This document shows positions 21,268 to 34,333 of a stretch of 64,000 nucleotides of DNA, in pieces. Positions within the stretch are counted from its first letter, which is position 1. Every line of letters starts with the position of its first letter. The stretch is from Przewalskia tangutica (Eukaryota; Streptophyta; Magnoliopsida; Solanales; Solanaceae): positions 50,639,007 to 50,703,006 of the forward strand of contig CM056732.1 of assembly GCA_029844215.1 (NCBI GenBank), in the 5' to 3' direction. The notes under the pieces were generated by a model that had not been told where the DNA came from, searched no databases, and saw nothing but the letters and a program-made list of their open reading frames with translations. A program made the translations under genes and the position numbers.

Positions 21268-24200
21268 TGTCACGACCCGTTCGGCGTGGTAGTGCCTTAC
21301 CCGGGCACCCTAGTGATACAACATCGAGTAATCGGAACATAAAACACATACATGAAACAAATGAAGTACAAAGCGATGTCGAGGAAAACTTGCCTTTCGG
21401 CATATATATAAATAACAACTTTTTCAACATGAGCAGTTTAATCCTTTTTACAAACCACGCCCACAAGATTTCACGGACTTCTAAGAAATGATACGACAAC
21501 AATGGCGGGGCCCCGCCATACCACGAATGTAAACACCTACAACAACAGGGACTATACCATCGATAAGCCTCCGAGAAACGGAGCTTTCCCAAATCTTGAA
21601 TCATGACCCTAAGGCGAGGATCGATGGCGGTGTACCTTTACGTGGCATGAACGCAGCCGGAGAGGTCGATAACAGTACCAAGTATGTGAAATCAAAATAA
21701 ATCAGAAATGAAATCATAGTAGTCTATACAAAGCGGGAGACATGTATGATAACCAAACTACGCTTTCACCATAAATAAGCGATGTCAAGTCGTGACTCAC
21801 GCCTCAAGTCATCACTCAAATTTAACAATGGGTCTCACGCCACAACATCAATCGTGCGGTGGAATACCTTCTCATCGCCAGCGGTTTATGATATACAAGC
21901 ACCAAGGAATACACATGAACACGTGTCCCACTGTGTCCTAATAAAACGACAGGGTAAGTGCGAAGGCATAGCCGACTACTAACACCTACGCACAACAAGG
22001 TCATAAAGCGTGTCATGATATTCGCTGCAGGCGTCACATGATAAAAGGCGGTCACTCGCTCAGTATCAAATGTGCGTCTAGCCACAGAACTCTCCGCACT
22101 CCGCGTGGGCAACCTCATAGGCCCGCGTGAGGTATAACCCCGCATCGAGGGTAGCTACTCCCGGCATCGCCCCGACTCGCGATCGCATGGCCACAAAGAC
22201 CGCGTGACCACGCGGCCGTAAACTAACCGGAACTCCCGTAGTTCCGCATGGATCCTCGACCCGCATGAGGTATTCTCGAATCATGGTCCTGCATCGCTGA
22301 GTCTACCCCAGACGGAGGCGCCAACCTCGGACACAAATCAAGGTGAGTGGTACAATACCAACATAACTACTGATAGTCAAACAACTTTAAAGCGCGATCG
22401 AGGAAAACCCTTTTCACAAACATCACAAGATACTAACACACGTAGCATCCTAACATGTTTACTTATCAAATCAACAAGAAAGTATTACAAGGCTATCACA
22501 AACCAATACAATCAAGTTATTCACACAAGGTACTTTCTACTAACAAGTTCGTATCTATCCCCAAAGTACTTCACACATTAAATCTTTAAAAGATCTGTTT
22601 CTTTCACATAAGTCACACAATACTGTAGTATAAAATAGAGTGATCATCCTTTTAAGAAAACCAAAACTCTTACCTTTGTAAAATCAAGTAACAACATTAT
22701 TTTCCAAGCGTCAAGTTTGCCTAATTTCAAATGTTCACGTTTCTTATTTTAGAAAGGTTTCGTAGTTCATAGTCTTATTCATTTAAGAATATAATTCTCT
22801 TTTAAACAAATGAGAAACATAAGCCTTATATGTGAGTAGGATATTCTTGTTTATTACAATCTTATTACAAGACCATGATCTAGGAAATATCATTTTGTCT
22901 CATCTTAGCTTCTATGCAGATGGAAGTTTCTCTGGTTTTAATAATACTTAATTATTCAATACATTTTCTTTTATTAACGCTGATGGTTTGTCGATACACA
23001 TTTCGATTTCCAAATCAAGAAAACATTATCCCTTTTAAAATCAAGTACTAATTACTCACGAATGAGGTTTCACACAAAATTCATATAATTCTTTTAAGTT
23101 AAGTCTCTTATCTTACAAGATCAAGTCTCTTAACTTCTCAAATAAATAAATCATTCGTTTTATCTCTCTTAAGCCGTTATACCTAACTTCCCATAAAGCT
23201 AGTATAACTCTTAAGCTTTTAAAACCAAGTATTACTCTTCTTTTAAAGCTTCTTAATTCTCTGAACTACTTCAAGATTATTATTATTCGGCTTAAGTCAA
23301 AAGACATTGCCGCATAACTACGTTCAATTAACACACGTCGTCACCGTACTACATAGTTATACACACATCATGCTAGAAGAGATAGGAAGAGGTTCACATA
23401 CCTCGCGGCGATTATCGACTATTAGCAAATCGCTCATCGGCTATAACCCGCTAGCTGGTCCACCTTCTTAAGTAGCACATGCTACTTGCAGAACATTCAA
23501 CCTATACAGGTTACACAAGTCTATCAAAGTCTAGACTACTCGGTAGAATAAATCTAGATGCAAGATCCTACGGGAAATTGGGCAGCCCTTCCCTACCCGT
23601 CAAACTACACAAGTCTCATCTGATACACCCTATGTAATTACGATTCGATTCTTGAGCTTAAGTCCAAAGACATTGCCACAAGCTATGTTCAGTTATATAT
23701 ATAGTATACTTCAACTATATATTCCTACAACATGTAATATCCAATTACAATAGGGGGACAAGATAGTTACCTCGATAAGCACATAATTATCCAAGTAGAG
23801 ATGTCGATCACCGGCAACGCGTTTAGCTCCGACTCAGGCGCTCCAACCCGCTCTAAACCACCCTTAGAAGTTCTAACCAACTTCTACACAATACTCCAAC
23901 GGACTATGGAGATTTTCCTAGGGTTTCGGTTTTGTGACTGACGGGAAGTATAATAGTATTTCTGGGCTTTTCGTATAGGTATAACCTTAGAATACAACAA
24001 GGTATACGGCTAAGGTAATTTGGGCATAGTAACAATACTTTTGAGAGTATTTCTACCAAGAGGGGGGGTATATATACGAAAACAACTAGGCTAGGGGGGG
24101 GGTACCCCACGGCTAGCACCCCTAGAGGGGGGGGGGTGCTCTCGGCCACAAGGTGGAGGGACGAGAACTACACTACAAAAGGGGGGAGGATTTAACACTT

Positions 24201-24643
24201 AGGAAATTTTAGGAATGGATGAAGAAGTCTTCCAAAGGGGGGGTATTTATAGGTCTAGCAAAGGCCAACCAATGGCCAAGATCTTGCCAAGTGCAAGGCA
24301 AGTGTAGGGCCAAGATCTTGCCAAGTGCACCTTATCCATCTACCACCAAAATATCCTACCAACCCCTTGACCAAACAATGGCCATTCGGCCAACCCCCTT
24401 TACCGCCCAAGGTGTTCCAATGAGAGGGTGACAAGTGTCGCCTCTTCATTGGTCCAAAATGTTTCGTCTCTCGGAAAAATCCGCAAAATTAAAAATGACA
24501 TAGCCGAAATTCCCTACGAAAGTGGAAACGTTTAGTAAAACGACTCTAATCGGGTGTTGTGAAGAAAAAGAATTCGCCAAGCCTAAATCACAAGTTCAAA
24601 TTTTCTACGTCGCCCCACGCATACTGCGAAATACGGTATAACA
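21268..24643 (-). repeat. Element B 5' LTR
   Basis: About 3.38 kb, partner of 15161-18524. TATA box CTATAAATA (minus) at 24244-24252. Differences from its partner concentrate in GC-rich blocks and G-runs (24060-24190). Confidence 0.9.
24244..24252 (-). promoter_or_regulatory. LTR TATA box, element B 5' LTR
   Basis: Minus-strand CTATAAATACC, about 400 bp after the LTR start, in the promoter copy of element B. Confidence 0.7.
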
Positions 24644-24648
24644 CAAAC
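24644..24648. repeat. Target-site duplication of element B, right copy
   Basis: CAAAC; see the altered left copy at 15156-15160. Confidence 0.8.
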
Positions 24649-24857
24649 CTCTCCTCACCATTTCCGTCTCCCTCCCGAACATCACCGCGACCACCACCAT
24701 CGAGTCCACCATCTACGAACCCGCAAACACCTGCACTCTCCCTCACCATAACACCCAGCAGCCGCAACCCTCCCTCTCTTTATTTACCAGCCTCACAACA
24801 TCAGCGCACAAGATCACCCTCACAGCCCACACAACACCTTCCCGTCGCCACTATACA
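24649..24857 (+). mobile_element. Ogre 5' LTR, segment 2
   Basis: C-rich, G-poor sequence continuing the style of 14650-15160, lying between element B and element C. No gene. Confidence 0.78.
24853..24857. repeat. Target-site duplication of element C, left copy
   Basis: ATACA, repeated exactly at 34409-34413. Confidence 0.92.
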
Positions 24858-25568
24858 TGTCACGCCCGAACCGGGCGTGGATCAGTGCCTACACAGGCAC
24901 CCTTCTACCTTAACAACTAAGTAAATCGGAAATTAAATAACACTCTTTTTTTTTTTAAACAAGCGTGCGTGAAGGCAAAGCCGAAGGCCGCCATATAATA
25001 TACATAACAAAAGACACTACACCGCATACGAGTCCAATCCCATATGAATACGCACCTCTAAGAGTTTTACTGAACTATGACGGGACAAGGCCCCGCCATA
25101 CCCATAACTGTACAAAGCCTGTACTGAAAGAACTATACCAAAAAGATAAACTCCTGAACAAATGGAGCTATCCAAAAGCTCGAAAGGCGAGTCCTACACT
25201 GCCGATCACCAAATGCGTACCTAAACTGCGCAGATGAGCGCACCGAAGGAGGTCGACGAAGAATGTACCAAGTATGTGAAGCAGTATGCATCAGAATGAA
25301 ATCATAACGATCTAAAAAAACATGAGACATGTATGATAGCCAACCTACGATGCAATACATAGCGGTCATATCAAGTCGTGACGCGCCTCAAAGTCATTAC
25401 TAAAACATAACCATGGGTCTCACGCCATAATATCAATCGTGCCTGTGGAATCCTCCTCACCGCTGGCGATCCATGATATAATATAACACCAATAGGCATA
25501 CATGAACACCAAGTCCCACCTGTGTCCTAAAAAGCATGCAGAGCGAGAAACGGCGGTGGTAAAGCAGG

Positions 25569-25962
25569 GGGTATAATGTCTTGGGGGTTTACCCCTCACT
25601 TATACTCTTACCCTGGAGAAGGTGGTAAAGCATCTTGGGGGTTTACCCCTCACTTATACTCTTACCCTATCTCAACCGACCATCAAACAAAACAAGCAGG
25701 GGGTATAATGTCTTGGGGGTTTACCCCTCACTTATACTCTACTCCACGGAGAAGGTGGTAAAGCATCTGGGGTTTACCCTCACTTATACTCTTACCCTAT
25801 CTCAACCGACCATCGAACAAAACAAGCAGGGGGTATAATGTCTTGGGGGTTTACCCCTCACTTATACTCTTACCCTGGAGAAGGTGGTATAGCATCTTGG
25901 GGGTTTACCCCTCACTTATACTCTTACCCTATCTCAACCGGCCGTCAAACAAAACATAAGCA
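25569..25962. repeat. 130-bp tandem array, three units (C 3' LTR)
   Basis: Three units of about 130 bp starting GTATAATGTCTTGGGGGTTT (about 25571, 25703, 25833). Each has two half-units sharing TTGGGGGTTTACCCCTCACT. The GGGGGTTTACCCC core is nearly palindromic. Repeated SWGFTPHLYSYP open frames here are by-products of the array. Confidence 0.85.
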
Positions 25963-26139
25963 CTACCATGTCTTCTATAAAAATCCGGGAATTTAACCCA
26001 AGTACTACAAATAACGGAAGCATACCCGTGGAATCCCACATCACCGCTTGCACGTCAAGTAACTTACAACAAGGCGGTACCTCCAACCGAGTCGCGAACG
26101 TAATAAAACATAATACTTGCACTCAAAGGCTATCACCAG

Positions 26140-26364
26140 ACACATAGGCAATTCTCAATTAATCAAGCCAAAGTACTTATCAAGGCACGCATAGAATAAT
26201 TCTCATTTAACAAGCCAAAGTACTTATCAGGGCACAAATAGAATAATTCTCATTTAACAAGCCAAAGTACTTATCAGGGCACAAATAGAATAATTCTCAT
26301 TTAACAAGCCAAAGTACTTATCAGGGCACAAATAGAATAATTCTCATTTAACAAGCCAAAGTAC
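26140..26364. repeat. 47-bp tandem array, five units (C 3' LTR)
   Basis: Five units of the form AAGCCAAAGTACTTATCAGG plus an AATAATTCTCATTTAAC part, bordered by ACGTACGTAC. It is the reverse complement of the H array. Confidence 0.85.
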
Positions 26365-28658
26365 TACGTACGTACATTCTTTTCAAAAGACTCTTTTTTA
26401 TGTAAAATCCCAAGATACTGACAACCGTAGTATCAAGGCATGTCTATTTTTCAAAGTAAGTTACTACACTTTTAGAAAACTCATTTCAAAGCTTGAAAAT
26501 CAAGTAACTTCAAATTTTCACAATCTAGGCAACTTATGCCCATTAATCAAAAATAGACAACTTTCTTAACCTTCCATAAAGCCGTTATAACCAACTTCCC
26601 ATAAAGCCGTTATAACCCTTTATGGTTTTAGACAATTTCATACTTTTTATAACCAAGAGACTTATACTTAAAACCAAGTATCACAAACTTTCAAATCACG
26701 TTTCTTAACTTTCAAAATACTTCAAGTCTCTTAATATATAGAAAACAAGTTTCTTCTACTTTTAAACCTCAAGTAACTCACACCTTTAAAACAAGTTACT
26801 TCTCTTAAATCATGTCATTTCTCCTCTTTTAAAACAATTAAGTAAATCACTCCTTTGACTCCCCTAAAGTCATTATAATGACCCTTAGGTTTTGGAACTA
26901 AGGCACTAGCCAAAAGATTTGGAAACCACTTCCTTTTCAAGACTCCATGTACTTTAAGTAAAATACTTTCACTTTTAAGAATCCAAACTTCACTAAGAAA
27001 ATGGATTATACAACTTACAATCTAAACATCAAAGTACAATCAAGGAAGTACATAGAACAAATTCTATTCTAGGCAATCCAAGTACAACCAAGGAATGGAT
27101 CATTTAAGGAGTAGGAAATACTTTCTTTATCTTAAGGAATCATGCTAGAAGAGGAGATAGTTCACATACCTTTTCGGCTAAATCCACAAGCTAAGCCGAA
27201 TACGCCATACGTAGAAGTGTCAACCTATAATGGTCACAACAAGACTATCAACTTCTAGTCTCTAACGTAGAATAATACTAAGTATACGGTCTCTAATTCT
27301 ACGGAAAATCGGGCAGCACTTCCTTTGTTTCTACTCACTTTGCCACCTTTTTCAAGGTCGAATACAATAACCAACACGCCACATTTAAGGCTCCAAACAA
27401 CAACCAAACAAAGGGGATTACACGCCTTACAATACGTGTAAAATTCCGCCCCACAATTAATATCAAGTAAGTCCATAATCAAGCCATTCTCGGCTAACAA
27501 CATAACCACAATTCAAAGTCTTTTCCAATCCTTTTCAAATTCCAAGTTCTAAGGTCTAACATGTTATATAGTCATAGACAACTTCAACAACTACAATTTC
27601 CTTCTTTATACAACATGCGACGACTTAAACTAATAATCGACTTGAATTGTAATCTTAAGTCTAAACATGCTAGTTTTTGGATTAGGGTTCCAATAGCCAA
27701 TATACTTATCCAACTACACAATATATAACTCATGCTTGCTAATATCCATAACTACAACAATAAGTAAACTTAATTGCTAAAACGACAAAATTTATACCTT
27801 TCCAAGCCCTTAAAAATTCCAAGATTCAAAGTCGCGCCTTAGCAATTCTTAACTCCTTTCCTTATGTTCCAATCCGCTCCAAGCACTCCTTAGAAGCCTA
27901 TGAAGAACCCATCTTCAAGTTCCAACTTCAAAGTTAAAGAACTCCTCAAGTTTCCGCCTTGCGATTAATACGAAAACGCCGTTTTTCCGAAATCTTTCTA
28001 ATGAGATATCCTTACAATACCCTTAGGTACATTGGGTTAAAGTCTTGTGTCTAATGGATCAAAACTACAAAATTTTCTTGTGATGCACTTGAACCCGAGC
28101 ATGCCAAGAACAAGAGTGAGTGAAATAATTCTAAGTGTAGAAATGCCAAGTCTTGCTACTAATGTAGTATTTAAAACACATTGGAGGGCTTAGATTACAA
28201 CAAATGTGAGGCTTGGATGAGTTTCACTAGGATCAAGCCCATGTGGACAAGTTGACAAGTCAACAATGTCATGCTAGCAAGACTAATCTTCCAAGGTGGT
28301 CAATGACCATTTTACCCTCACTAAATTTCGTCCAAGACCACATGTGGGGGTGCCACGTGTCGCCCTCTCATTCGTCCATAAAATTCCGTAACCCTCGTGG
28401 GCCCCACAAAACGTAAAATTCCTCGGGTGGGCCCCACGTGACCAAATCCGTAAAAATAAATTTCCATAATGTTAATAAGTTCCATACTCTTCAAATAATG
28501 TATTTTGAGAATCCAATTCTCAACAACGAACATTTTTCCTTTCCGACGTTCGGAAGATTTTCCGTCGGAAAAACAATTCTTCCTTTCGTACTAATTTCCA
28601 AGTCTTGATTCCTTACGTACATTCTATTTTACATGTCCTGGACTTACGGGATGTAACA

Positions 28659-28694
28659 TTCTTCCCCCTTTAGAAACATTCGTCCCCGAATGTT
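28659..28694 (-). other. PPT and stem-loop, element C
   Basis: Minus-strand PPT TAAAGGGGGAAGAA (28659-28672) and perfect AACATTCG/CGAATGTT inverted repeat (28675-28694, 4-nt loop). Confidence 0.82.
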
Positions 28695-29554
28695 CTTAGT
28701 CGGTTGTCAAGCTATACAAACTCCGGCACAATCTCTATACTATGCCTATCAATCAAAACTGCACAAGACCAACGATGCCACACATGGCCACCACATAACA
28801 CACGTGAACATAATAATGGACCTTCCGTCCGTGGTCCCTTCTCACAAAACTCAAAGGTTACAGTCTTCCCAAACACGGGATCCTTAGAGGTTCCTTTCTT
28901 TCCTTACTTGTCATACTTTCTCGTACTTTCAAACTCATCTAGTACACGTACAAAATCTCAAATATTGTTTATGTTCTCCAATCCTTGGAGTTACTATCCA
29001 AACTTGGCCATATTGTTACTTACATTCCCGCTAAGGCTCTTCTCGGTCCTTACGACCTAGTTCCGGTGGAACGCATCCACGAACTCGTACAACGATCAAC
29101 TAGACTTGGGCCTAGCACCCTTGTGACCCTATCACATAGCGGGACCATTTCTAACTGACATCACCCCATTCCATACTATCGGCTGACCCGAAATGAGTCC
29201 ATAACCCGACTCATCGTCACACTTAACTTCTCATTCTTAGTCTGCAATAAATCTTTCTCTTATCTCAAGGTACTTCTCACCCTATCCTTCGATTCACTAG
29301 AGGTTCATCGCATAAGCCAAAGTATTTCATCAGACATCCTTCCCTATCGGTCTCACATCGTTACTGGGTAATTACTACTGTGGACTCTACACAACTATAG
29401 TCTCACCACTTATCATTCTTGTCAACATTCTTAACTTTTCACTTTACTAATCAAAGTATCCCTACCTCTGGGGTACTATCACTTTACAACTCTAGCAACA
29501 AAGGGAAAACATATACGCTAGGGCAAAATCTGAATCTAACAATGCACGTATGAT
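28695..29554 (-). other. Degenerate internal region of element C
   Basis: No coding motif recognised. It matches H 1-520 in reverse complement. The block about 29040-29160 is conserved in B and D as well. Confidence 0.65.
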
Positions 29555-30389
29555 TCAAAAGAATCGAAATATACCTGTAACCCCGTGCGAGGTCGCCTCC
29601 TGATCCTGCCCCGTAGTCACGTCATCTCTGCGGTTTGAAGGACCGCTAGAACTATAAACTCCACCCTGACCTCGACCACGGCTGGCTAACATCTGAACAC
29701 CGCTTCGGGAACGCATGTGGAGAGAATCAACCATCGGCCTCATAGGCTGAGCCACCCCACCGGTGCTCTTTCTAAAAGGACATACCCTCAGAATATGGCC
29801 CAGACGGCCACAATAAAAACAAACCCCTGTGCCATAACGACATTTCCCCGAATGACGCTTACCACATCTGAAACACTGAGGAAAAGGTGGCCTCGACTGA
29901 GAAAATCCTCGGCTCCTCTGAGAACCTCGACCCCTGGAGCTTGGACCGGCTCCTAAATACCTTGTGGGGTCCAAACTCCCACCTGTGAGCTGCGGGGGTA
30001 TGTATTGGGTAGGTCGACGAATATCTCACTCGCCGAGGCAGCTCGTCCAAAACTCACGGGATAACCAACCGGCCCAGCCTCTTACGCAGATCTCCGCGCC
30101 TCTACCCCGTACACACATGCATGCATCGCCGAGTAACCTCCTGCCGATGAAATCAGAGCACCGCTATCTTGGTCGATAACATAATGGCTTCCTTCATGAC
30201 CCTAAAGTCTTCCCCTAACTGAGAAGCTGGAGGCTCTGGTGCTGGGGCCTCAAAACCTGGCGCAGAAGATCTCGCCGATCATGCGGCCAACATCCAGATA
30301 CCACGGCATAAGCCCTATCAACTCTCTGAGTCGACTAGTAGCTCCTGCTACTCCTTTGCCCTTCTCGGCCGTTGCCCTCCTCGAGGCAT
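29555..30389 (-). pseudogene. gag with CCHC zinc knuckle (element C)
   Basis: The frame 29555-29974 encodes an Arg/Ser/Gly-rich segment, FPQCFRCGKRHSGKCRYGTG, then the zinc knuckle CFYCGRLGHILRVC at 29780-29821 with the standard CX2CX4HX4C spacing, and a basic tail. The likely start is the ATG at 30389 (MPRGG..., aligned with gag starts of A, B and F). The part between 29975 and 30389 does not stay in one frame, so the gene is broken as read. The knuckle would bind element RNA. Confidence 0.8.
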
Positions 30390-30574
30390 AAGCGTAACAC
30401 AAAATCACGTCGAGAGGAATTATCTTACTAACACACTCATGGCACGATCTTAGAGTGAGAAGAATAGAAACCAACTCATAAATGTCCTGTAGCCTCTCGT
30501 TTATGGGTGTGGCGCGCAACACACCGATAATCAAGACTCTACTAGACACGGTCGTAGACATTAGAGGATCGATC

Positions 30575-30585
30575 GCTCGATACCA
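30575..30585 (-). other. Primer-binding site (element C)
   Basis: Minus-strand TGGTATCGAGC. The spacer and LTR end are compressed (the LTR edge reads TGCACG instead of TGTCACG). Confidence 0.75.
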
Positions 30586-31300
30586 CTGCACGCCCGAACC
30601 CCGGGCGTGGTTGGTGCCCTACCCAGGCACCCTTCTACCTTAACAACTAAGTAAATCTGGAATCGCGAAATTAAATAACACTCTTTTTTTTTAAACAAGC
30701 GTGCGTGCGAGGCAAAGCCGCAAGCGCCGCCATATAATATACATAACAAAGACACTACACCGCATACGAGTCAATCCAGCATATGAATACAGGACCTCTA
30801 AGAGTTTTATGAACTATGACGGGACAAGGCCCGCCGTACCCATAATCAGACAAAGCACATCGAAAAGAACTATACCAAAGATAAACTCTGAACAAATGGA
30901 GCTATCCAAAGCTCGAGCAGGTCCTACACTGCCGATCACCAAATCGCGTACCTAAACTCGCGGCATGAACGCAGCCCGGGAGGTCGATGCGAAGAATGTA
31001 CCAAGTATGTGAAAGCGATGTGCGTAATGAAATCATAATCTAAACAAAGCAGAGACATGTATGATAGCCAACCTACGATACACAATACATAAGCGATCAT
31101 ATCAAGTCGTGGGCGCGTGCCTCAAAGTCATTACTAAAACATAACCATGGGTCTCACGCCCATAATATCAATCATGCCCGTGGAATCCCTCCTCACTGCC
31201 GGCAGTCCATGATATAATATAACACCAATAGGCATACATGAACACCAAGTCCCACCTGTGTCCTAAAAGCATGCAAGCAGCGAAACGGCGGTGGTAAGCG

Positions 31301-31684
31301 GGTATGATGTCTTGGGGTTTACCCTCACTTATACTCTTACCCTGGAGAAGGTGGTAAAGCATCTTGGGGGTTTACCCCTCACTTATACTCTTACCCTATC
31401 TCAACCGACCATCAAACAAAACAAGCAGGGGGTATAATGTCTTGGGGGTTTACCCCTCACTTATACTCTTACCCTGGAGAAGGTGGTAAAGCATCTTGGG
31501 GGTTTACCCCTCACTTATACTCTTACCCTATCTCAACCGACCATCAAACAAAACAAGGGGGTATAATGTCTTGGGGGTTTACCCCTCACTTATACTCTTA
31601 CCCTGGAGAAGGTGGTATAGCATCTTGGGGGTTTACCCCTCACTTATACTCTTACCCTATCTCAACCGGCCGTCAAACAAAACA
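31301..31684. repeat. 130-bp tandem array, three units (C 5' LTR)
   Basis: Units start at about 31301, 31431 and 31560; counterpart of 25569-25962. Confidence 0.85.
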
Positions 31685-31878
31685 GAAGCACTACCATGTC
31701 TTCTATAAAAATCCGGGAATTTAACCCAAGTACTACAAATAACGGAAGCATACCCGTGGAATCCCACATCACTGTCGGTACGTCCAAGTAACTTACAACA
31801 AGACAGCCTGCCCTCCAACCGAGAGTCGCGGCAACGTAATAAAACATAATACTTGCACTCAAAGGCTATCACCAGCAC

Positions 31879-32101
31879 ACATAGGCAATTCTCAATTAAT
31901 CAAGCCAAAGTACTTATCAAGGCACACATAGAATAATTCTCATTTAACAAGCCAAAGTACTTATCAGGGCACAAATAGAATAATTCTCATTTAACAAGCC
32001 AAAGTACTTATCAGGGCACAAATAGAATAATTCTCATTTAACAAGCCAAAGTACTTATCAGGGCACAAATAGAATAATTCTCATTTAACAAGCCAAAGTA
32101 C
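31879..32101. repeat. 47-bp tandem array, five units (C 5' LTR)
   Basis: Counterpart of 26140-26364 with the same unit number. Confidence 0.85.
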
Positions 32102-34296
32102 TACGTACGTACATTCTTTTCAAAAGACTCCTTTTTATGTAAAATCCCAAGATACTGACACCCGTAGTATCAAGGCATGTCTATTTTTCAAAGTAAGTTA
32201 CTACACTTTTAGAAAACTCATTTCAAAGCTTGAAAATCAAGTAACTTCAAATTTTCACAATCTAGGCAACTTATGCCCATTAATCAAAAATAGACAACTT
32301 TCTTAACCTTCCATAAAGCCGTTATAACCAACTTCCCATAAAGCCGTTATAACCCTTTATGGTTTTAGACAATTTCATACTTTTTATAACCAAGAGACTT
32401 ATACTTAAAACCAAGTATCACAAACTTTCAAATCAAATTTCTTAACTTTCAAAATACTTCAAGTCTCTTAATATATAGAAAACAAGTTTCTTCTACTTTT
32501 AAACCTCAAGTAACTCACACCTTTAAAACAAGTTACTTCTCTTAAATCATGTCATTTCTCCTCTTTTAAAACAATTAAGTAAATCACTCCTTTGACTCCC
32601 CTAAAGTCATTATAATGACCCTTAGGTTTTGGAACTAAGGCACTAGCCAAAAGATTTGGAAACCACTTCCTTTTCAAGACTCCATGTACTTTAAGTAAAA
32701 TACTTTCACTTTTAAGAATCCAAACTTCACTAAGAAAATGGATTATACAACTTACAATCTAAACATCAAAGTACAATCAAGGAAGTACATAGAACAAATT
32801 CTATTCTAGGCAATCCAAGTACAACCAAGGAATGGATCATTTAAGGAGTAGGAAATACTTTCTTTATCTTAAGGAATCATGCTAGAAGAGGAGATAGTTC
32901 ACATACCTTTTCGGCTAAATCCACAAGCTAAGCCGAATACGCCGTACGTAGAAGTGTCAACCTATAATGGTCACAACAAGACTATCAACTTCTAGTCTCT
33001 AACGTAGAATAATACTAAGTATACGGTCTGTAATTCTACGGAAAATCGGGCAGCACTTCCTTTGTTTCTACTCACTTTGCCACCTTTTTCAAGGCCGAAT
33101 ACAATAACCAACACGCCACATTTAAGGCTCCAAACAACAACCAAACAAAGGGGATTACACGCCTTACAATACGTGTAAAATTCCGCCCCACAATTAATAT
33201 CAAGTAAGTCCATAATCAAGCCATTCTCGTCTAACAACATAACCACAATTCAAAGTCTTTTCCAATCCTTTTCAAATTCCAACTTCTAAGGTCTAACATG
33301 TTATATAGTCATAGACAACTTCAACAACTACAATTTCCTTCTTTATACAACATGCGACGACTTAAACTAATAATCGACTTGAATTGTAATCTTAAGGCTA
33401 AACATGCTAGTTTTTGGATTAGGGTTCCAATAGCCAATATACTTATCCAACTACACAATATATAACTCATGCTTGCTAATATCCATAGCTACAACAATAA
33501 GTAAACTTAATTGCTAAAACGACAAAATTTATACCTTTCCAAGCCCTTAAAAATTCCAAGATTCAAAGTCGCGCCTTAGCAATTCTTAACTCCTTTCCTT
33601 ATGTTCCAATCCTCTCCAAGCACTCCTTAGAAGCCTATGAAGAACCCATCTTCAAGTTCCAACTTCAAAGTTGAAGAACTCCTCAAGTTTCCGCCTTGCG
33701 ATTAATACGAAAACGCCGTTTTTCCGAAATCTTTCTAATGAGATATCCTTACAATACCCTTAGGTACATTGGGTTAAAGTCTTGTGTCTAATGGATCAAA
33801 ACTACAAAATTTTCTTGTGGACAAGACCTTGAACCCGAGAGCATGCTTGAAGAACAAGAGTGAGTGAAATAATTCTAAGTGTAGAAATGCCAAGTCTTGC
33901 TACTAATGTAGTATTTAAAACACATTGGAGGGCTTAGATTACAACAAATGTGAGGCTTGGATGGGTTTCACTAGGATCGCCATTAGTGGACAAGTTGACA
34001 AGTCAACAATGTCATGCTAGCAAGACTAATCTTCCAAGGTGGTCAATGACCATTTTACCCTCACTAAATTTCGTCCAAGACCACATGTGGGGGGGTGCCA
34101 CGTGTCGCCCTCTCATTCGTCCATAAAATTCCGTAACCCTCGTGGGCCCCACAAAACGTAAAATTCCTCGGGTGGGCCTCACGTGACCAAATCCGTAAAA
34201 ATAAATTTCCATAATGTTAATAAGTTCCATACTCTTCAAATAATGTATTTTGAGAATCCAATTCTCAACAACGAACATTTTTTCTTTCCGACGTTC

Positions 34297-34333
34297 GGAA
34301 GAATTGTTTTTCCGTCGGAAAAACAATTCTTCC
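34297..34333. repeat. Perfect 18-bp palindrome in the C 5' LTR
   Basis: GGAAGAATTGTTTTTCCG and its exact reverse complement flank a single T. The partner LTR (about 28555-28587) has only an imperfect version, shorter by 5 bases in one arm. Confidence 0.85.

Larger units (their letters stand above)
15161..24643 (-). mobile_element. Element B: non-autonomous chromovirus-like element nested in the Ogre LTR
   Basis: 9.5 kb on the minus strand: 5' LTR 21268-24643, PBS 21253-21263, internal region of only 2.7 kb, PPT 18525-18538, 3' LTR 15161-18524. The internal region keeps a gag piece and an integrase C-terminal piece that align with element A, but RT, RNase H, protease and the integrase core are missing. 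LTRs are about 0.9 kb longer than those of A and F. The target is restored on removing the element plus one TSD. Confidence 0.9.
24858..28658 (-). repeat. Element C 3' LTR
   Basis: About 3.80 kb. Minus-strand start TGTTACATCCCGTAAG at 28658, end ...TGACA at 24858. Contains a 130-bp array and a 47-bp array. Confidence 0.92.

Noticed and set aside
25576..25838. Open frames with repeated SWGFTPHLYSYP peptides (also 31437-31724)
   Set aside because: By-product of the 130-bp LTR array in both C LTRs; no start context or domain supports a gene.
26140..26364. Evenly repeated 47-bp units considered as a CRISPR-like array
   Set aside because: Units are contiguous with no variable spacers, the DNA is plant, and the array sits inside an LTR.
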